Source: Allorhodoferax sp032337135
GTDB taxonomy: Bacteria > Pseudomonadota > Gammaproteobacteria > Burkholderiales > Burkholderiaceae_C
Assembly (NCBI RefSeq): GCF_032337135.1
Contig: NZ_JAVXZZ010000001.1
Coordinates: 496,001 to 560,000, forward strand
DNA length: 64,000 nt
Direction: 5' to 3'
Shown here: positions 8,143 through 15,373 of the stretch, piece by piece
How the letters are laid out: every line of letters starts with the position of its first letter
Numbering within the stretch: position 1 is the first letter of the stretch
Notes under the pieces: model-generated
The model's input: the letters and a program-made list of their open reading frames with translations, nothing else
What the model was told of the DNA's origin: nothing
Databases searched by the model: none
Position numbers and translations under genes: made by a program

Positions 8143-8940
8143 CTACTCCTCGTACTCTTCCTCTGGCTCATCCTGCAGATAGGCCACCAGTCCCTCGTAG
8201 AGTAGTGGGCTGTATATCTCCACTGCACGGGCAAAGACATCAACCTTGCTGCTGGCACCCATGCCCAGTGCCTTATGCAGCCTTGTCGCCATCTCTTGGG
8301 CACGCTTCTCGGTCTCCCCTTCATCCCAATCCGGTTGTGCACCTTCCCCGGCTGCCATCCTTCGAGCTTCTTCCCAGCTCATGTCCTCCAAGTTTGCCAC
8401 CCCCTTGGCCTCCAAGGTGGCCTTGGCACTGCGCATGTGGGCCACTAGACGCTCAGAGATACCACTGGCCTCAGCTTGTGCCGCCTTGGAGAGGCTGGTC
8501 TTGACCACAAGGTGCCAAGCTGCATTTGACTTCTCCCCTCGGCCCATAGGCAGCTTGTCCCGGGTGTTGGCCTTGGCGGACAGGACCAAGGCTTCCTCTA
8601 GGCTGCCCTCAAAGACCACCACGGGGATGTCCCTAGTGCCCACTGCACGATAGGCATCCATACGATGGTGACCATCAATGCATGCCCAAGTCTTGCCGTC
8701 CCACCAGACAGTCAACGGGTCAAGGGGACTAACCTTGGCTTTGCTTGCCAGGGAGCGGACATGGGCTTCGCTGAGGTGCTTGGCAGGGCGGCGCTGCTGG
8801 AACACTTCCGGCCACTGCTTGACCTGCCCCAGTGCCAGTGTGGTGGGCTTGGTGGCTGGCTGAGGCTTGCCTTTTCGGAGTTGCAGGTTCAGCTTGAACC
8901 ATGCATCACTGCGAGTCATTTGCTTGTTGGGGCGGCTCAT
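8143..8940 (-). CDS. ParB-like nuclease-domain protein
   Basis: A 265-aa protein. The start at 8940 is fixed by an ATGA overlap with the stop of the upstream gene. The ParB/sulfiredoxin-like fold is seen at residues about 50-125, with LSEAHVRSLA, then DGKTWACIDGHHRMDAYRA (the GHHR box) and IPVVVFEG. A helix-turn-helix-like segment follows (SLSKAAQAEASGISERLVAH). The C-terminus is acidic (DEPEEEYEE). Members of this fold include CTP-binding partition proteins, nucleases and kinases, so the name says little about activity. No ParA partner is present, which argues against a classic partition system. Confidence 0.72.
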   Translation of the reverse strand: MSRPNKQMTRSDAWFKLNLQLRKGKPQPATKPTTLALGQVKQWPEVFQQRRPAKHLSEAHVRSLASKAKVSPLDPLTVWWDGKTWACIDGHHRMDAYRAVGTRDIPVVVFEGSLEEALVLSAKANTRDKLPMGRGEKSNAAWHLVVKTSLSKAAQAEASGISERLVAHMRSAKATLEAKGVANLEDMSWEEARRMAAGEGAQPDWDEGETEKRAQEMATRLHKALGMGASSKVDVFARAVEIYSPLLYEGLVAYLQDEPEEEYEE

Positions 8941-9668
8941 TGCAGTGCCTCCAGTGCCTTGCACAGGGCCTGTTGGTCCTCTCTGGCCTTGTCAGCTTCC
9001 GTGCGCTCCAGTCCTGCAATGAAGACCCCAGCGCCCCCGAATGTCGCTGCCAGTTGGGCTGCAAGGTGCTCCATGGCCTTCGGTGTCAGGTCCCTGTAGA
9101 CCCGCTTTGCCTTGCCTGTCTTGGCATCCCAGTAGGTTCCTGCGTTGCAGTCGGTCAGGCCACGCACCCGCCTTGCCAGTTCGAAGGCGAAGGCCCGGTC
9201 AGACTGGAAGCGGGCTGGTCGCTCCTCACGCAGCAAGTACATCGCCAAGGTGGTCTCAAGGACCACCCCAGCTGATACCGCTGCAGCAACGCGTTGGACC
9301 TGTTCAGCAGCTTTGACAATGTAGCCAATGGACACTGCACCCCGCTGGTAGGCTGTAGTTGTCTCCATCGAGCTATCAACCAAAGTCTGCCAGCGTTGCT
9401 GTAGCAGGGACCATGCGGGGTTGTTGGGGTTCTTGGCCTGTCTGGCCGCTACCCGCATGCGGTAGGGCTTGAGGTCATGGACGGTGATGCCAAGTTGTTC
9501 GGGGTGTCCGTGGCGTCTTTGGGTTCTCTTGTGGCGCTCGCACAGGGTGCTATGGCCCGCCGCAGCGGCCCCACAGGAGGGGACCGCACATTGTCTGACT
9601 TTCACTGTCGTTGGTTCCTTGTTGTTGGATTTGTCCCCACCCCGTCTTAGCGGCAGGACAGAAAACAT
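8937..9668 (-). CDS. unknown protein with N-terminal zinc-finger-like motif
   Basis: A 243-aa protein. Near residue 27 it carries CAVPSC, then CERH, a C-x4-C-x10-C-x2-H pattern compatible with one zinc ion. A basic stretch RTQRRHGHPEQ follows, a form seen in several phage and plasmid proteins. The remainder is helical without a family I recognise. Its stop overlaps the ATG of the ParB-like gene by four bases (ATGA), so the two are translationally coupled and probably work together. The start is uncertain: a GTG at residue 22 with AAGGA upstream is a second choice. Confidence 0.6.
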   Translation of the reverse strand: MFSVLPLRRGGDKSNNKEPTTVKVRQCAVPSCGAAAAGHSTLCERHKRTQRRHGHPEQLGITVHDLKPYRMRVAARQAKNPNNPAWSLLQQRWQTLVDSSMETTTAYQRGAVSIGYIVKAAEQVQRVAAAVSAGVVLETTLAMYLLREERPARFQSDRAFAFELARRVRGLTDCNAGTYWDAKTGKAKRVYRDLTPKAMEHLAAQLAATFGGAGVFIAGLERTEADKAREDQQALCKALEALQ

Positions 9669-9699
9669 TTTGAGTATGGTCGCGAGGTGCTAACTGCCC

Positions 9700-10284
9700 T
9701 CACTCTGCAAGGGCTTTGTCCCGCATACGCATGATGGTCTGCCTGCTGGTGTCGAACTCGCGTGCTATTGCCGCCACGGTGGCCCCCTCGGAGATACGTT
9801 GCATGACAGCGTTGTACTGCTCCCAGTTCAGGCTGGGCTTCCTGCCCAGTGTCTTTCCCTCGGCCTTGGCCCGCATCAGCCCTGACTGTGTGCGCTCTAT
9901 CAGCAAGTCCCGTTCGAACTCTGCTACGGCAGCAATCACGCCCATGGTCATCTTGCCTGCGGGGCTGGTGAGGTCCACGCCACCCAGTGCAAGGCAGTGA
10001 ACCTTCACGCCCATGCCTGTCAGCCCCTCCACGGTGGCCCGCACATCCATGGCATTGCGCCCTAGTCTGTCAAGCTTGGTGACTACCAGCACGTCCCCAG
10101 CCTCCAGCTTGTTCAGCAACAGGCTGAAGCCCTTGCGCTCCCCTGCTGCAACTGAACCTGACACGGTCTCGGTGATGGTGCGCTGCGGGGTTACGCTGAA
10201 GCCAGCGGCAGCAATCTCTTGAACTTGATTATCAGTAGTCTGGTCGCTGGTGGACACACGGCAGTAAGCGAAGACACGGGACAC
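9700..10284 (-). CDS. serine recombinase (resolvase/invertase family)
   Basis: A 194-aa protein from a GTG start with GGAG 7 bases upstream. The catalytic Ser lies in YCRVSTSDQ (near residue 11), with the conserved TKLDRLGRN and AEFERDLLIERTQSG segments of the resolvase core and a GKTLGRKP linker. A C-terminal helix-turn-helix is visible (ATVAAIAREFDTSRQTIMR). Length matches Tn3-type resolvases and DNA invertases. A cluster of TGTC half-sites lies directly upstream at 10312-10363, where res sites of Tn3-type elements normally sit. No transposase is present. It may resolve multimers of the excised island or switch local DNA. Confidence 0.88.
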   Translation of the reverse strand: MSRVFAYCRVSTSDQTTDNQVQEIAAAGFSVTPQRTITETVSGSVAAGERKGFSLLLNKLEAGDVLVVTKLDRLGRNAMDVRATVEGLTGMGVKVHCLALGGVDLTSPAGKMTMGVIAAVAEFERDLLIERTQSGLMRAKAEGKTLGRKPSLNWEQYNAVMQRISEGATVAAIAREFDTSRQTIMRMRDKALAE

Positions 10285-10311
10285 GGTGGACTCCTTAGAT
10301 GTACGATATGG

Positions 10312-10363
10312 ATGTCCGAATTGTGTTGCATGTCCGAATTGATGTCAAGCTATATTATGGACA
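10312..10363. promoter_or_regulatory. res-like site / resolvase operator
   Basis: Two 12-bp direct repeats ATGTCCGAATTG (10312-10323 and 10330-10341) are followed by TGTC (10343-10346) facing GGACA (10359-10363) across an AT-rich centre. TGTC-type half-sites in this arrangement resemble subsites of Tn3/gamma-delta res sites. The segment lies in the resolvase leader and overlaps the last codons of the SIR2-like gene. Confidence 0.5.
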
Positions 10364-11361
10364 TATCTATCAGATGTGTACGCAATCGGTGGTTTGTGGA
10401 CAGCGCCTGCTAAGTTGCCGTCCAGCCACTCCTCGATGCTGGCGTAGGCGTTTACCTTCCGAGCAAGAATGCCACTCACCTTGCCCGCCACTGCTGCGGC
10501 ATCTGGGTTGATGACCTCCACAGTCACCGCAGACCGCATCCAACTTCGGTAAATCTCAATAAGGTCAACATCGCTGTCAGTTAGACCTACTCCCCAAAAG
10601 GTCAGATTCCGTGGTTGGGTCCGCGCGATGCTCTGAAAGATGATTTGTGCGATGGGATGCTGCGCGTAGGACTTGTTGAAACGTGGGGGCACGATAGCTA
10701 CATGGTTGCGATAGTCATCTTCGCTGGATGGAAGCGCCCCAATGCTGTCCGGTTGGGCGAACCAGAATGACTCGCTATTGGCCAAGAGGTTGATGGACCC
10801 GTGGGGTTTCGCTACCAGCACCCCATCGCCGTTAAAGCTGTTGGGCGCGTAGGTGACTCTACGCCCAGCCTGCTCAAGCGCAATTTCAAACAGAGTGTCG
10901 TAGTTCAGGTTCAGAACGATGTCGCCACTTCTCAGCTTGCTCGCTACCAACTTCCCAGCCTCGAGCTGGTTAATGCCCTCGCCTTGGCTGTAGAACGCCT
11001 GAGACATCAAGAACGTTAACGGCGAGAGAATCCCATGGTTGATAAGGTCTGCCCAATCCCCTTGGTGATAGCGGAACCCCTCCCCTCGGTTGGCCCAGCA
11101 GTATTCGAAAAGGCGTTCAACGTTGATGCCGCTATCGGGGTTCCGTGCCAGTTCGATGAAGAGTGTTGTAGGGTCTGGTCCAGGGTCAATATGCAAAGAG
11201 CGCAAGTAGTCTGGTAGCCAGTAGACGAAGAACTGATTGTGGGGGCTGCCCCACAACTTCTCAGCGAAGTTCCCAATCGAAGGGGGCCAGAACTCTTGCG
11301 GGGCACCTGCCCTCCTAGCTTCCTCAATGCTCGCCCCAGCGCCAACCACAAGTATTCTCAT
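10345..11361 (-). CDS. SIR2-like domain protein, candidate NAD-cleaving defence effector
   Basis: A 338-aa protein built of a SIR2-like fold. The glycine-rich nucleotide loop is VVGAGAS (residues 5-11). LNLNYDTLFE holds N153 and D155, and KPHGSINLL holds H187. WGVGLTDSDVDL (256-267) and a following INP (284-286) are the usual last strands of SIR2_2-type proteins. Asn and His at these positions are the NADase residues of defence sirtuins such as ThsA, so the enzyme looks intact. It has no fused effector or sensor domain. It sits on an island and is divergent from a HEPN-like gene with 189 bp between the starts. It could also be a deacetylase-like or inactive SIR2 relative. Confidence 0.72.
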   Translation of the reverse strand: MRILVVGAGASIEEARRAGAPQEFWPPSIGNFAEKLWGSPHNQFFVYWLPDYLRSLHIDPGPDPTTLFIELARNPDSGINVERLFEYCWANRGEGFRYHQGDWADLINHGILSPLTFLMSQAFYSQGEGINQLEAGKLVASKLRSGDIVLNLNYDTLFEIALEQAGRRVTYAPNSFNGDGVLVAKPHGSINLLANSESFWFAQPDSIGALPSSEDDYRNHVAIVPPRFNKSYAQHPIAQIIFQSIARTQPRNLTFWGVGLTDSDVDLIEIYRSWMRSAVTVEVINPDAAAVAGKVSGILARKVNAYASIEEWLDGNLAGAVHKPPIAYTSDRYVHNIA

Positions 11362-11396
11362 CTCCCTCTCCCTGCTCTCATCGCCGTGCTAAGGTA

Positions 11397-11479
11397 CCAT
11401 GCCCTTGGTAGGTGCATTAGATACCCATCAGCACAAGCCTCCTAGGCAGCACTCCACCTGAGAACCAAGGGGGGCATGG
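11397..11479. repeat. imperfect inverted repeat between the SIR2-like and HEPN-like genes
   Basis: CCATGCCCTTGG (11397-11408) faces CCAAGGGGGGCATGG (11465-11479) across about 56 bp in the divergent promoter region. It could be a shared operator or part of a structured leader. No regulator gene is adjacent. Confidence 0.4.
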
Positions 11480-11550
11480 GGGGAATCCAGCCGCTTTGGC
11501 ACATCCGATACCCTCTCGCAATTTTGCGGTAAATCTTGTTGGGTGAGCCT

Positions 11551-12138
11551 ATGGAAGAACTCAAGCCTCTGGTTGCGCTGTCCGAACCGGACGACCGCCA
11601 ACGTTTCTTCGTATCAAGAGATATAGCAACAGGCATCACGCGGCCGCTGAGTGTCGGTGACATCTACGAGCGTGCGGCCGCAGCTTCCTTGCACCTTGGC
11701 GTGCCGGAGGATGTCCGCAGTCACTTCGCCATGGCACAGAACCTACTGGCTTACTCTTGGTACTGCTACCCGTTCAACGTGGCGGCGGAACTGCATGGCT
11801 ACATCTCGGTAGAGTTTGCGCTGAAGAAGCGTTTTCCCCAAAAGGCCCGCGCCAATTTTCACGACCTCCTGAATCACGCGGTATCAGCTGGTCTGCTTAC
11901 ATCCGAGGGCTTCACGTACGGGCGTACTCAGGTCAGGCAAGACTACCCGCGAGAAACCGAATCACCAACAGCGATTCCCCCAATCCGAGACTACGTAGCA
12001 GACATCGCAAAGGCGATGCGCCTCCTGCGCAATGACCTCGCGCACGGCTCGACCTCGCTTCACATGAATGGAGGCACAGTGCTTCTCGTCTGCTCCGAGC
12101 TAATCAATCAGCTTTTCACACCGCCCGCCACAGAGTAG
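11551..12138 (+). CDS. HEPN-like protein with RNDLAH motif, candidate RNase
   Basis: A 195-aa, mostly helical protein. I chose ATG 11551 (GGTGAG 4 bases upstream) over an in-frame TTG at 11536. Near the C-terminus RLLRNDLAHG contains R160-x4-H165, the R-x4-6-H signature of HEPN domains, which are often metal-independent RNases or toxins. An earlier helix pair (YSWYCYPFNVAAELHGYI, then ANFHDLLNHAV) is compatible with a HEPN four-helix bundle. No other domain is visible. It is the last gene of the tRNA-Arg island and is divergent from the SIR2-like gene. The call rests on one short motif plus context, so catalytic function is an inference. Confidence 0.5.
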   Translation: MEELKPLVALSEPDDRQRFFVSRDIATGITRPLSVGDIYERAAAASLHLGVPEDVRSHFAMAQNLLAYSWYCYPFNVAAELHGYISVEFALKKRFPQKARANFHDLLNHAVSAGLLTSEGFTYGRTQVRQDYPRETESPTAIPPIRDYVADIAKAMRLLRNDLAHGSTSLHMNGGTVLLVCSELINQLFTPPATE

Positions 12139-12141
12139 CAG

Positions 12142-12162
12142 CGTGGTAATCTTCGTGGTAAC
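12142..12162 (+). repeat. right arm-type repeat pair of island 1
   Basis: CGTGGTAA at 12142-12149 and 12154-12161, the same 12-bp spacing and direct orientation as at 6030-6050; 20 of 21 bases agree. It lies 68 bp inside the right att core. Confidence 0.6.
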
Positions 12163-12230
12163 TCCAACCCCATCACGGTTGGCAGCCCCTTACGAATCAA
12201 CACGTTAGGTGATGCTTGCAGGTTCCTTCG

Positions 12231-12248
12231 TTCCTGTCGGGGGCACCA
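12231..12248 (+). repeat. attR core of island 1
   Basis: TTCCTGTCGGGGGCACCA, an exact copy of the tRNA-Arg 3' end. The preceding bases (CAGGTTCCTTCG) differ from the tRNA T-arm, so only the 3' 18 bp are duplicated. Confidence 0.88.
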
Positions 12249-12304
12249 TAGGCAAGACTGCTCGGCTGTGCTATGGTAGGCACAGCTCGCCCAGTACCTT
12301 TGCC

Positions 12305-14596
12305 ATGAACAATGAGGCCACCGCCCACTCCCTAGGCGCGAGACGTTGGAAGCCGACACTGCGCTGGTTGCTCGCCTACTGGCCCGTGTGGTTCTGTCTC
12401 GCTGCCAGCCTGATGACAGGCGGACTCCTGCAGGAGGCACACCACCTCCGCGGCGTAGCGGCGCAGCAACGCGAACGCGAGTTGCAGGCACTGGGCATGC
12501 GCGACCGCCTGCAGGCCCAGGCCGCGCGCGCATTCGCACCGACCACCGGACTGTCGACCCTGATTCACGTGGACGGAACCCTGTCGCGCGAGCGCTTTGC
12601 ACTGCTGATCGAGCGCAGCGTCGGGCTGGTGCCCTTCATGCGCAGCGTGGTGGCTGCCCCCGATGACGTTGCGCGCTATGTGTACCCCCTGGCCGGCAAC
12701 GAACGGGTACTCAACCTCGACTACCGGCAAGTCCCGGTCCAATGGCAGCAGATCCAGGAAGCACGGGCACGCCAGAGCCCCATGCTGTTTGCTCCCGTCA
12801 AGCTGGTGCAGGGCGGCCTGGGCGTCATCCAGCGCACACCGGTATTCGTGCACGACCCGGTCTCACGTGCCCAGCAGTACTGGGGCGTGATCTCGGTGGT
12901 GGTGGACCTGGAGCAATTGATCACCGCCGCCGGCATCGCCCAGGACGACCAATGGGATACGGCCCTGTTTGCCTATCCGGCTGGCGGCAGCGAGACCCTG
13001 GTGTGGGGCGCGTGGCCGCAGCGTGACGCCACGGCAGTGACGGTTCCCGTGGAGTTGCCGGGTGGCCGCTGGGTATTGCGAACCCGTCCCCATGAGAACT
13101 GGGCTCCGACCGGACTCGCGCCGGAGGCGATGGCGGTGTGGCTGGGTGGCAGCATCGTGGCCCTGCTGGTCGGTCTGCTGGTGCGCCAGTCCAACAGCCT
13201 TCGTCGCGGCAACGCAGCGCTTTCGCAGGAAATGCTCCGTACCCAACAGGTCCAGGCAGACTTGGAGCTGTCGCGCGCCGAATCCCAGGCCATGCACGAC
13301 CGCCTGCAATCCGTCCTCGATGCCGCCACCGAAGTCGCCATCATTGCCACCGACGTCGGCGGCCACATCACGGTCTTCAACCGCGGCGCGGAGCGCATGT
13401 TGGGCTACACGGCCGACGAGGTGCGTGGCGGCTCACCGGCGCTGTGGCATATCGAATCGGAAATCGCTGCTGTGGGGCAGCGCATGGCCGAACCGGGAAC
13501 CCCGGCCCTCAGCGGTTTTGCCGTCTTTGCGCAACTGGCACAGACCCGGGACGCGCTGCCGCTGGCGTGGACCTTTGTGACACGCAGCGGGGCCGAGCTG
13601 CAGGTATCCCTGGCGCTGAGCACGGTGCGGGCAGCCGACGGCAGCCACACAGGCTACCTGGGGGTGGCGCGCGACCTGACGGCACAGAAGCGGGCCGAAA
13701 CCGAACTGCACCAACTCACCCAGGACCTGGAAAGCCGGGTGGAACTGCGCACCCAGGAACTGCGCAATGCGCTGCAAACCTTGCAGCAAGCCCAGGAGGG
13801 ACTCACGCGGGCCGAAAAACTGGCAGCGCTGGGCTCCCTGGTGGCAGGCATGGCGCATGAACTCAACACGCCCATCGGCAACTGTCTGATCACGGCGTCC
13901 ACGCTGCAGGAACACACCCATACGATCACCCAGAGTGCCGCCAAGGGGGAAATGCGCAAATCGTCCTTCGATACCTACCTTCAGGACATGCAACAAGGCA
14001 CCGACATCCTGATGCGGGGCCTGACTGTCACCGCAGAACTGGTGCAGCACTTCAAGCAGTTGGCGGTCGACCAGACCAGCGAACAGCGGCGGCTGTTCCA
14101 GCTAGGATCGGTGGTCGACGATGTGGTGACGCTGTCCAAGGCGGCCTGGAAGGGACGCAACCACCGGATTGAAGTCGTCATGGACCTGACAGCGCCGTTT
14201 GACAGCTACCCTGGCGCGCTCGGTCGGGTGTTGAGCAATTTGATGCAGAACGCCCTGCTGCACGGATTCGAGGGACGCACGGGCGGTCACCTGCGCATTT
14301 CCGCCCGCGCCCTCAACCCGCTGATCGCCGAAATCGTGGTGGAAGACGACGGGGTGGGCATGAGTGAGGACGTGCGGCGGCGCGCATTCGACCCCTTCTT
14401 CACGACCAAGCTGGGGCGTGGGGGCAGCGGCCTGGGACTCAACATCGTCTACAACACCGTCACCGGCGTGCTGGGAGGAACGGTGGACATTGTGTGCGCG
14501 GCCGGTCAACCGGGAACCCGCTTTGTGCTGCGCATCCCGATGGTGGCTCCGCAAAGCCTGCGCGATGCGCCGGCCAGCGTCAACGCTGCCATCTGA
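12305..14596 (+). CDS. membrane sensor histidine kinase (CHASE-PAS-HisKA-HATPase)
   Basis: A 763-aa kinase. ATG 12305 was chosen over upstream codons because those lie in the attR region. TM1 is at about residues 20-40, a periplasmic CHASE domain at about 60-265 (VYPLAGNERVLNLDYRQ), TM2 at about 277-297, PAS at about 345-460 and a coiled coil at about 470-505. The phosphoacceptor H517 is in GMAHELNTPIGN. ATP-binding boxes are LMQNALLHGF (near 645), DDGVGM (near 682) and GGSGLGLNIV (near 706). It should sense a small extracellular ligand and phosphorylate a response regulator, but no regulator gene is adjacent. Island 1 ends 56 bp upstream and may have altered its promoter. Its stop codon abuts the plsC stop with no spacer. 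Confidence 0.88.
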   Translation: MNNEATAHSLGARRWKPTLRWLLAYWPVWFCLAASLMTGGLLQEAHHLRGVAAQQRERELQALGMRDRLQAQAARAFAPTTGLSTLIHVDGTLSRERFALLIERSVGLVPFMRSVVAAPDDVARYVYPLAGNERVLNLDYRQVPVQWQQIQEARARQSPMLFAPVKLVQGGLGVIQRTPVFVHDPVSRAQQYWGVISVVVDLEQLITAAGIAQDDQWDTALFAYPAGGSETLVWGAWPQRDATAVTVPVELPGGRWVLRTRPHENWAPTGLAPEAMAVWLGGSIVALLVGLLVRQSNSLRRGNAALSQEMLRTQQVQADLELSRAESQAMHDRLQSVLDAATEVAIIATDVGGHITVFNRGAERMLGYTADEVRGGSPALWHIESEIAAVGQRMAEPGTPALSGFAVFAQLAQTRDALPLAWTFVTRSGAELQVSLALSTVRAADGSHTGYLGVARDLTAQKRAETELHQLTQDLESRVELRTQELRNALQTLQQAQEGLTRAEKLAALGSLVAGMAHELNTPIGNCLITASTLQEHTHTITQSAAKGEMRKSSFDTYLQDMQQGTDILMRGLTVTAELVQHFKQLAVDQTSEQRRLFQLGSVVDDVVTLSKAAWKGRNHRIEVVMDLTAPFDSYPGALGRVLSNLMQNALLHGFEGRTGGHLRISARALNPLIAEIVVEDDGVGMSEDVRRRAFDPFFTTKLGRGGSGLGLNIVYNTVTGVLGGTVDIVCAAGQPGTRFVLRIPMVAPQSLRDAPASVNAAI

Positions 14597-15373
14597 TCAA
14601 GCTCGCCCGCCCTCGTCCAGCGTCGCCGCAATGGAGGCCCGCAGGTCCTGGGCCCATTGGCGACGTTCACGCCCCTGGGCACGCTGCGCGGGCAAGCTGA
14701 CCAGACGCACCTGAAGCCCAGGTGTGCGCAGGGTGCGCCACAAGGTATCGAGCAGGCTGTCGTCCCCCACATAGGCGGGCGCCAGACTGGGTTCACCGCT
14801 GTCGCTGTCCTGATAGCGCAGTGCCAGTGGCTGCACCAGCGTGTCGGTGACGATGGCCGCCTGCAGCAGGTTGCCGTGGAAGGGCAGCAGCGCCCTTCCG
14901 TCGCCCGTGGTGCCTTCCGGAAACACCGCCAGCACCGCCCCCTCACCAAACGCCTCGGCCATGTGGTGCACCACACGCATGGCGTCACGGCGCGACTCGC
15001 GCTCGATGAACACCGTGCCCATGGCGGCAGCCATGGGGCCGATCAGCGGCCAGTGGTGCACGTCGGCCTTGGACACCAGACGGCACGGACTGGTCGCCAG
15101 CAGGACCACGATGTCGATGAAGGAGATGTGGTTGGCCACCAGCAGCAGCGGGCCGTGCTGCTGCGGCAGCACAGGCGCTTCCAATTTGATAGCTAACAGC
15201 ACAAGGAATTGGCGGGCCCAGGCCTGAATATGCTGGTAGCGACGGTCCGCATCCAGCGTGGGCAACACGTTGCGGATGACCCAGGCACCGTGCAGCACAT
15301 GCGCCGCAATGCGCAGCAGACGCCACGCCGCGGTCAGCGGCGAACGCTGCGGCAGCTCGGCGCGCCGAGTCAC
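14597..15373 (-). CDS. plsC: 1-acyl-sn-glycerol-3-phosphate acyltransferase
   Basis: A 258-aa PlsC-family enzyme, which adds the second acyl chain to lysophosphatidic acid at the inner membrane. The catalytic box is NHISFIDIV (H-x4-D) and the second motif FPEGTTGDG; VFIERES is the third conserved block. The GTG start overlaps the stop of the upstream dihydroorotase-like gene (GTGA), which rejects longer starts. A stretch near residues 48-66 (QFLVLLAIKLEAP) is encoded by a copy of the 56-bp interspersed repeat. It is the last gene of the yqgE-ruvX-pyrR-pyrB-pyrC' cluster. Confidence 0.9.
   Translation of the reverse strand: MTRRAELPQRSPLTAAWRLLRIAAHVLHGAWVIRNVLPTLDADRRYQHIQAWARQFLVLLAIKLEAPVLPQQHGPLLLVANHISFIDIVVLLATSPCRLVSKADVHHWPLIGPMAAAMGTVFIERESRRDAMRVVHHMAEAFGEGAVLAVFPEGTTGDGRALLPFHGNLLQAAIVTDTLVQPLALRYQDSDSGEPSLAPAYVGDDSLLDTLWRTLRTPGLQVRLVSLPAQRAQGRERRQWAQDLRASIAATLDEGGRA
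15175..15230 (+). repeat. 56-bp interspersed repeat, copy inside plsC
   Basis: Aligns without gaps to seven other copies: GCTT at the start, ATAGCT at 15-20, GCACA where others have CGCA, then CGGGCC and GGCC. It is translated in frame within plsC on the opposite strand. Confidence 0.6.

Larger units (their letters stand above)
5953..12248 (+). mobile_element. genomic island 1 integrated in the 3' end of tRNA-Arg(CCT)
   Basis: A 6.3-kb insertion bounded by the 18-bp direct repeat TTCCTGTCGGGGGCACCA, with a tyrosine integrase as the first gene after the tRNA. The cargo consists of an LprI-like protein, a coupled zinc-finger/ParB-like pair, a serine resolvase, and a divergent SIR2-like/HEPN-like pair. 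The intergenic DNA is visibly more AT-rich than the flanks (for example 10285-10380). I see no conjugation, capsid or replication genes, so it probably depends on a helper or only integrates and excises. Confidence 0.88.

Noticed and set aside
8143..8940. ParB of a plasmid partition system
   Set aside because: No ParA gene and no parS-like repeat array nearby; kept only as ParB-like.
5953..12248. Prophage
   Set aside because: No capsid, tail, terminase, lysis or phage repressor gene among its products.
12209..12304. N-terminal extension of the histidine kinase into the attR region
   Set aside because: The extension is encoded by tRNA-derived att sequence and has no conservation; ATG 12305 is followed by the first membrane helix at the usual distance.
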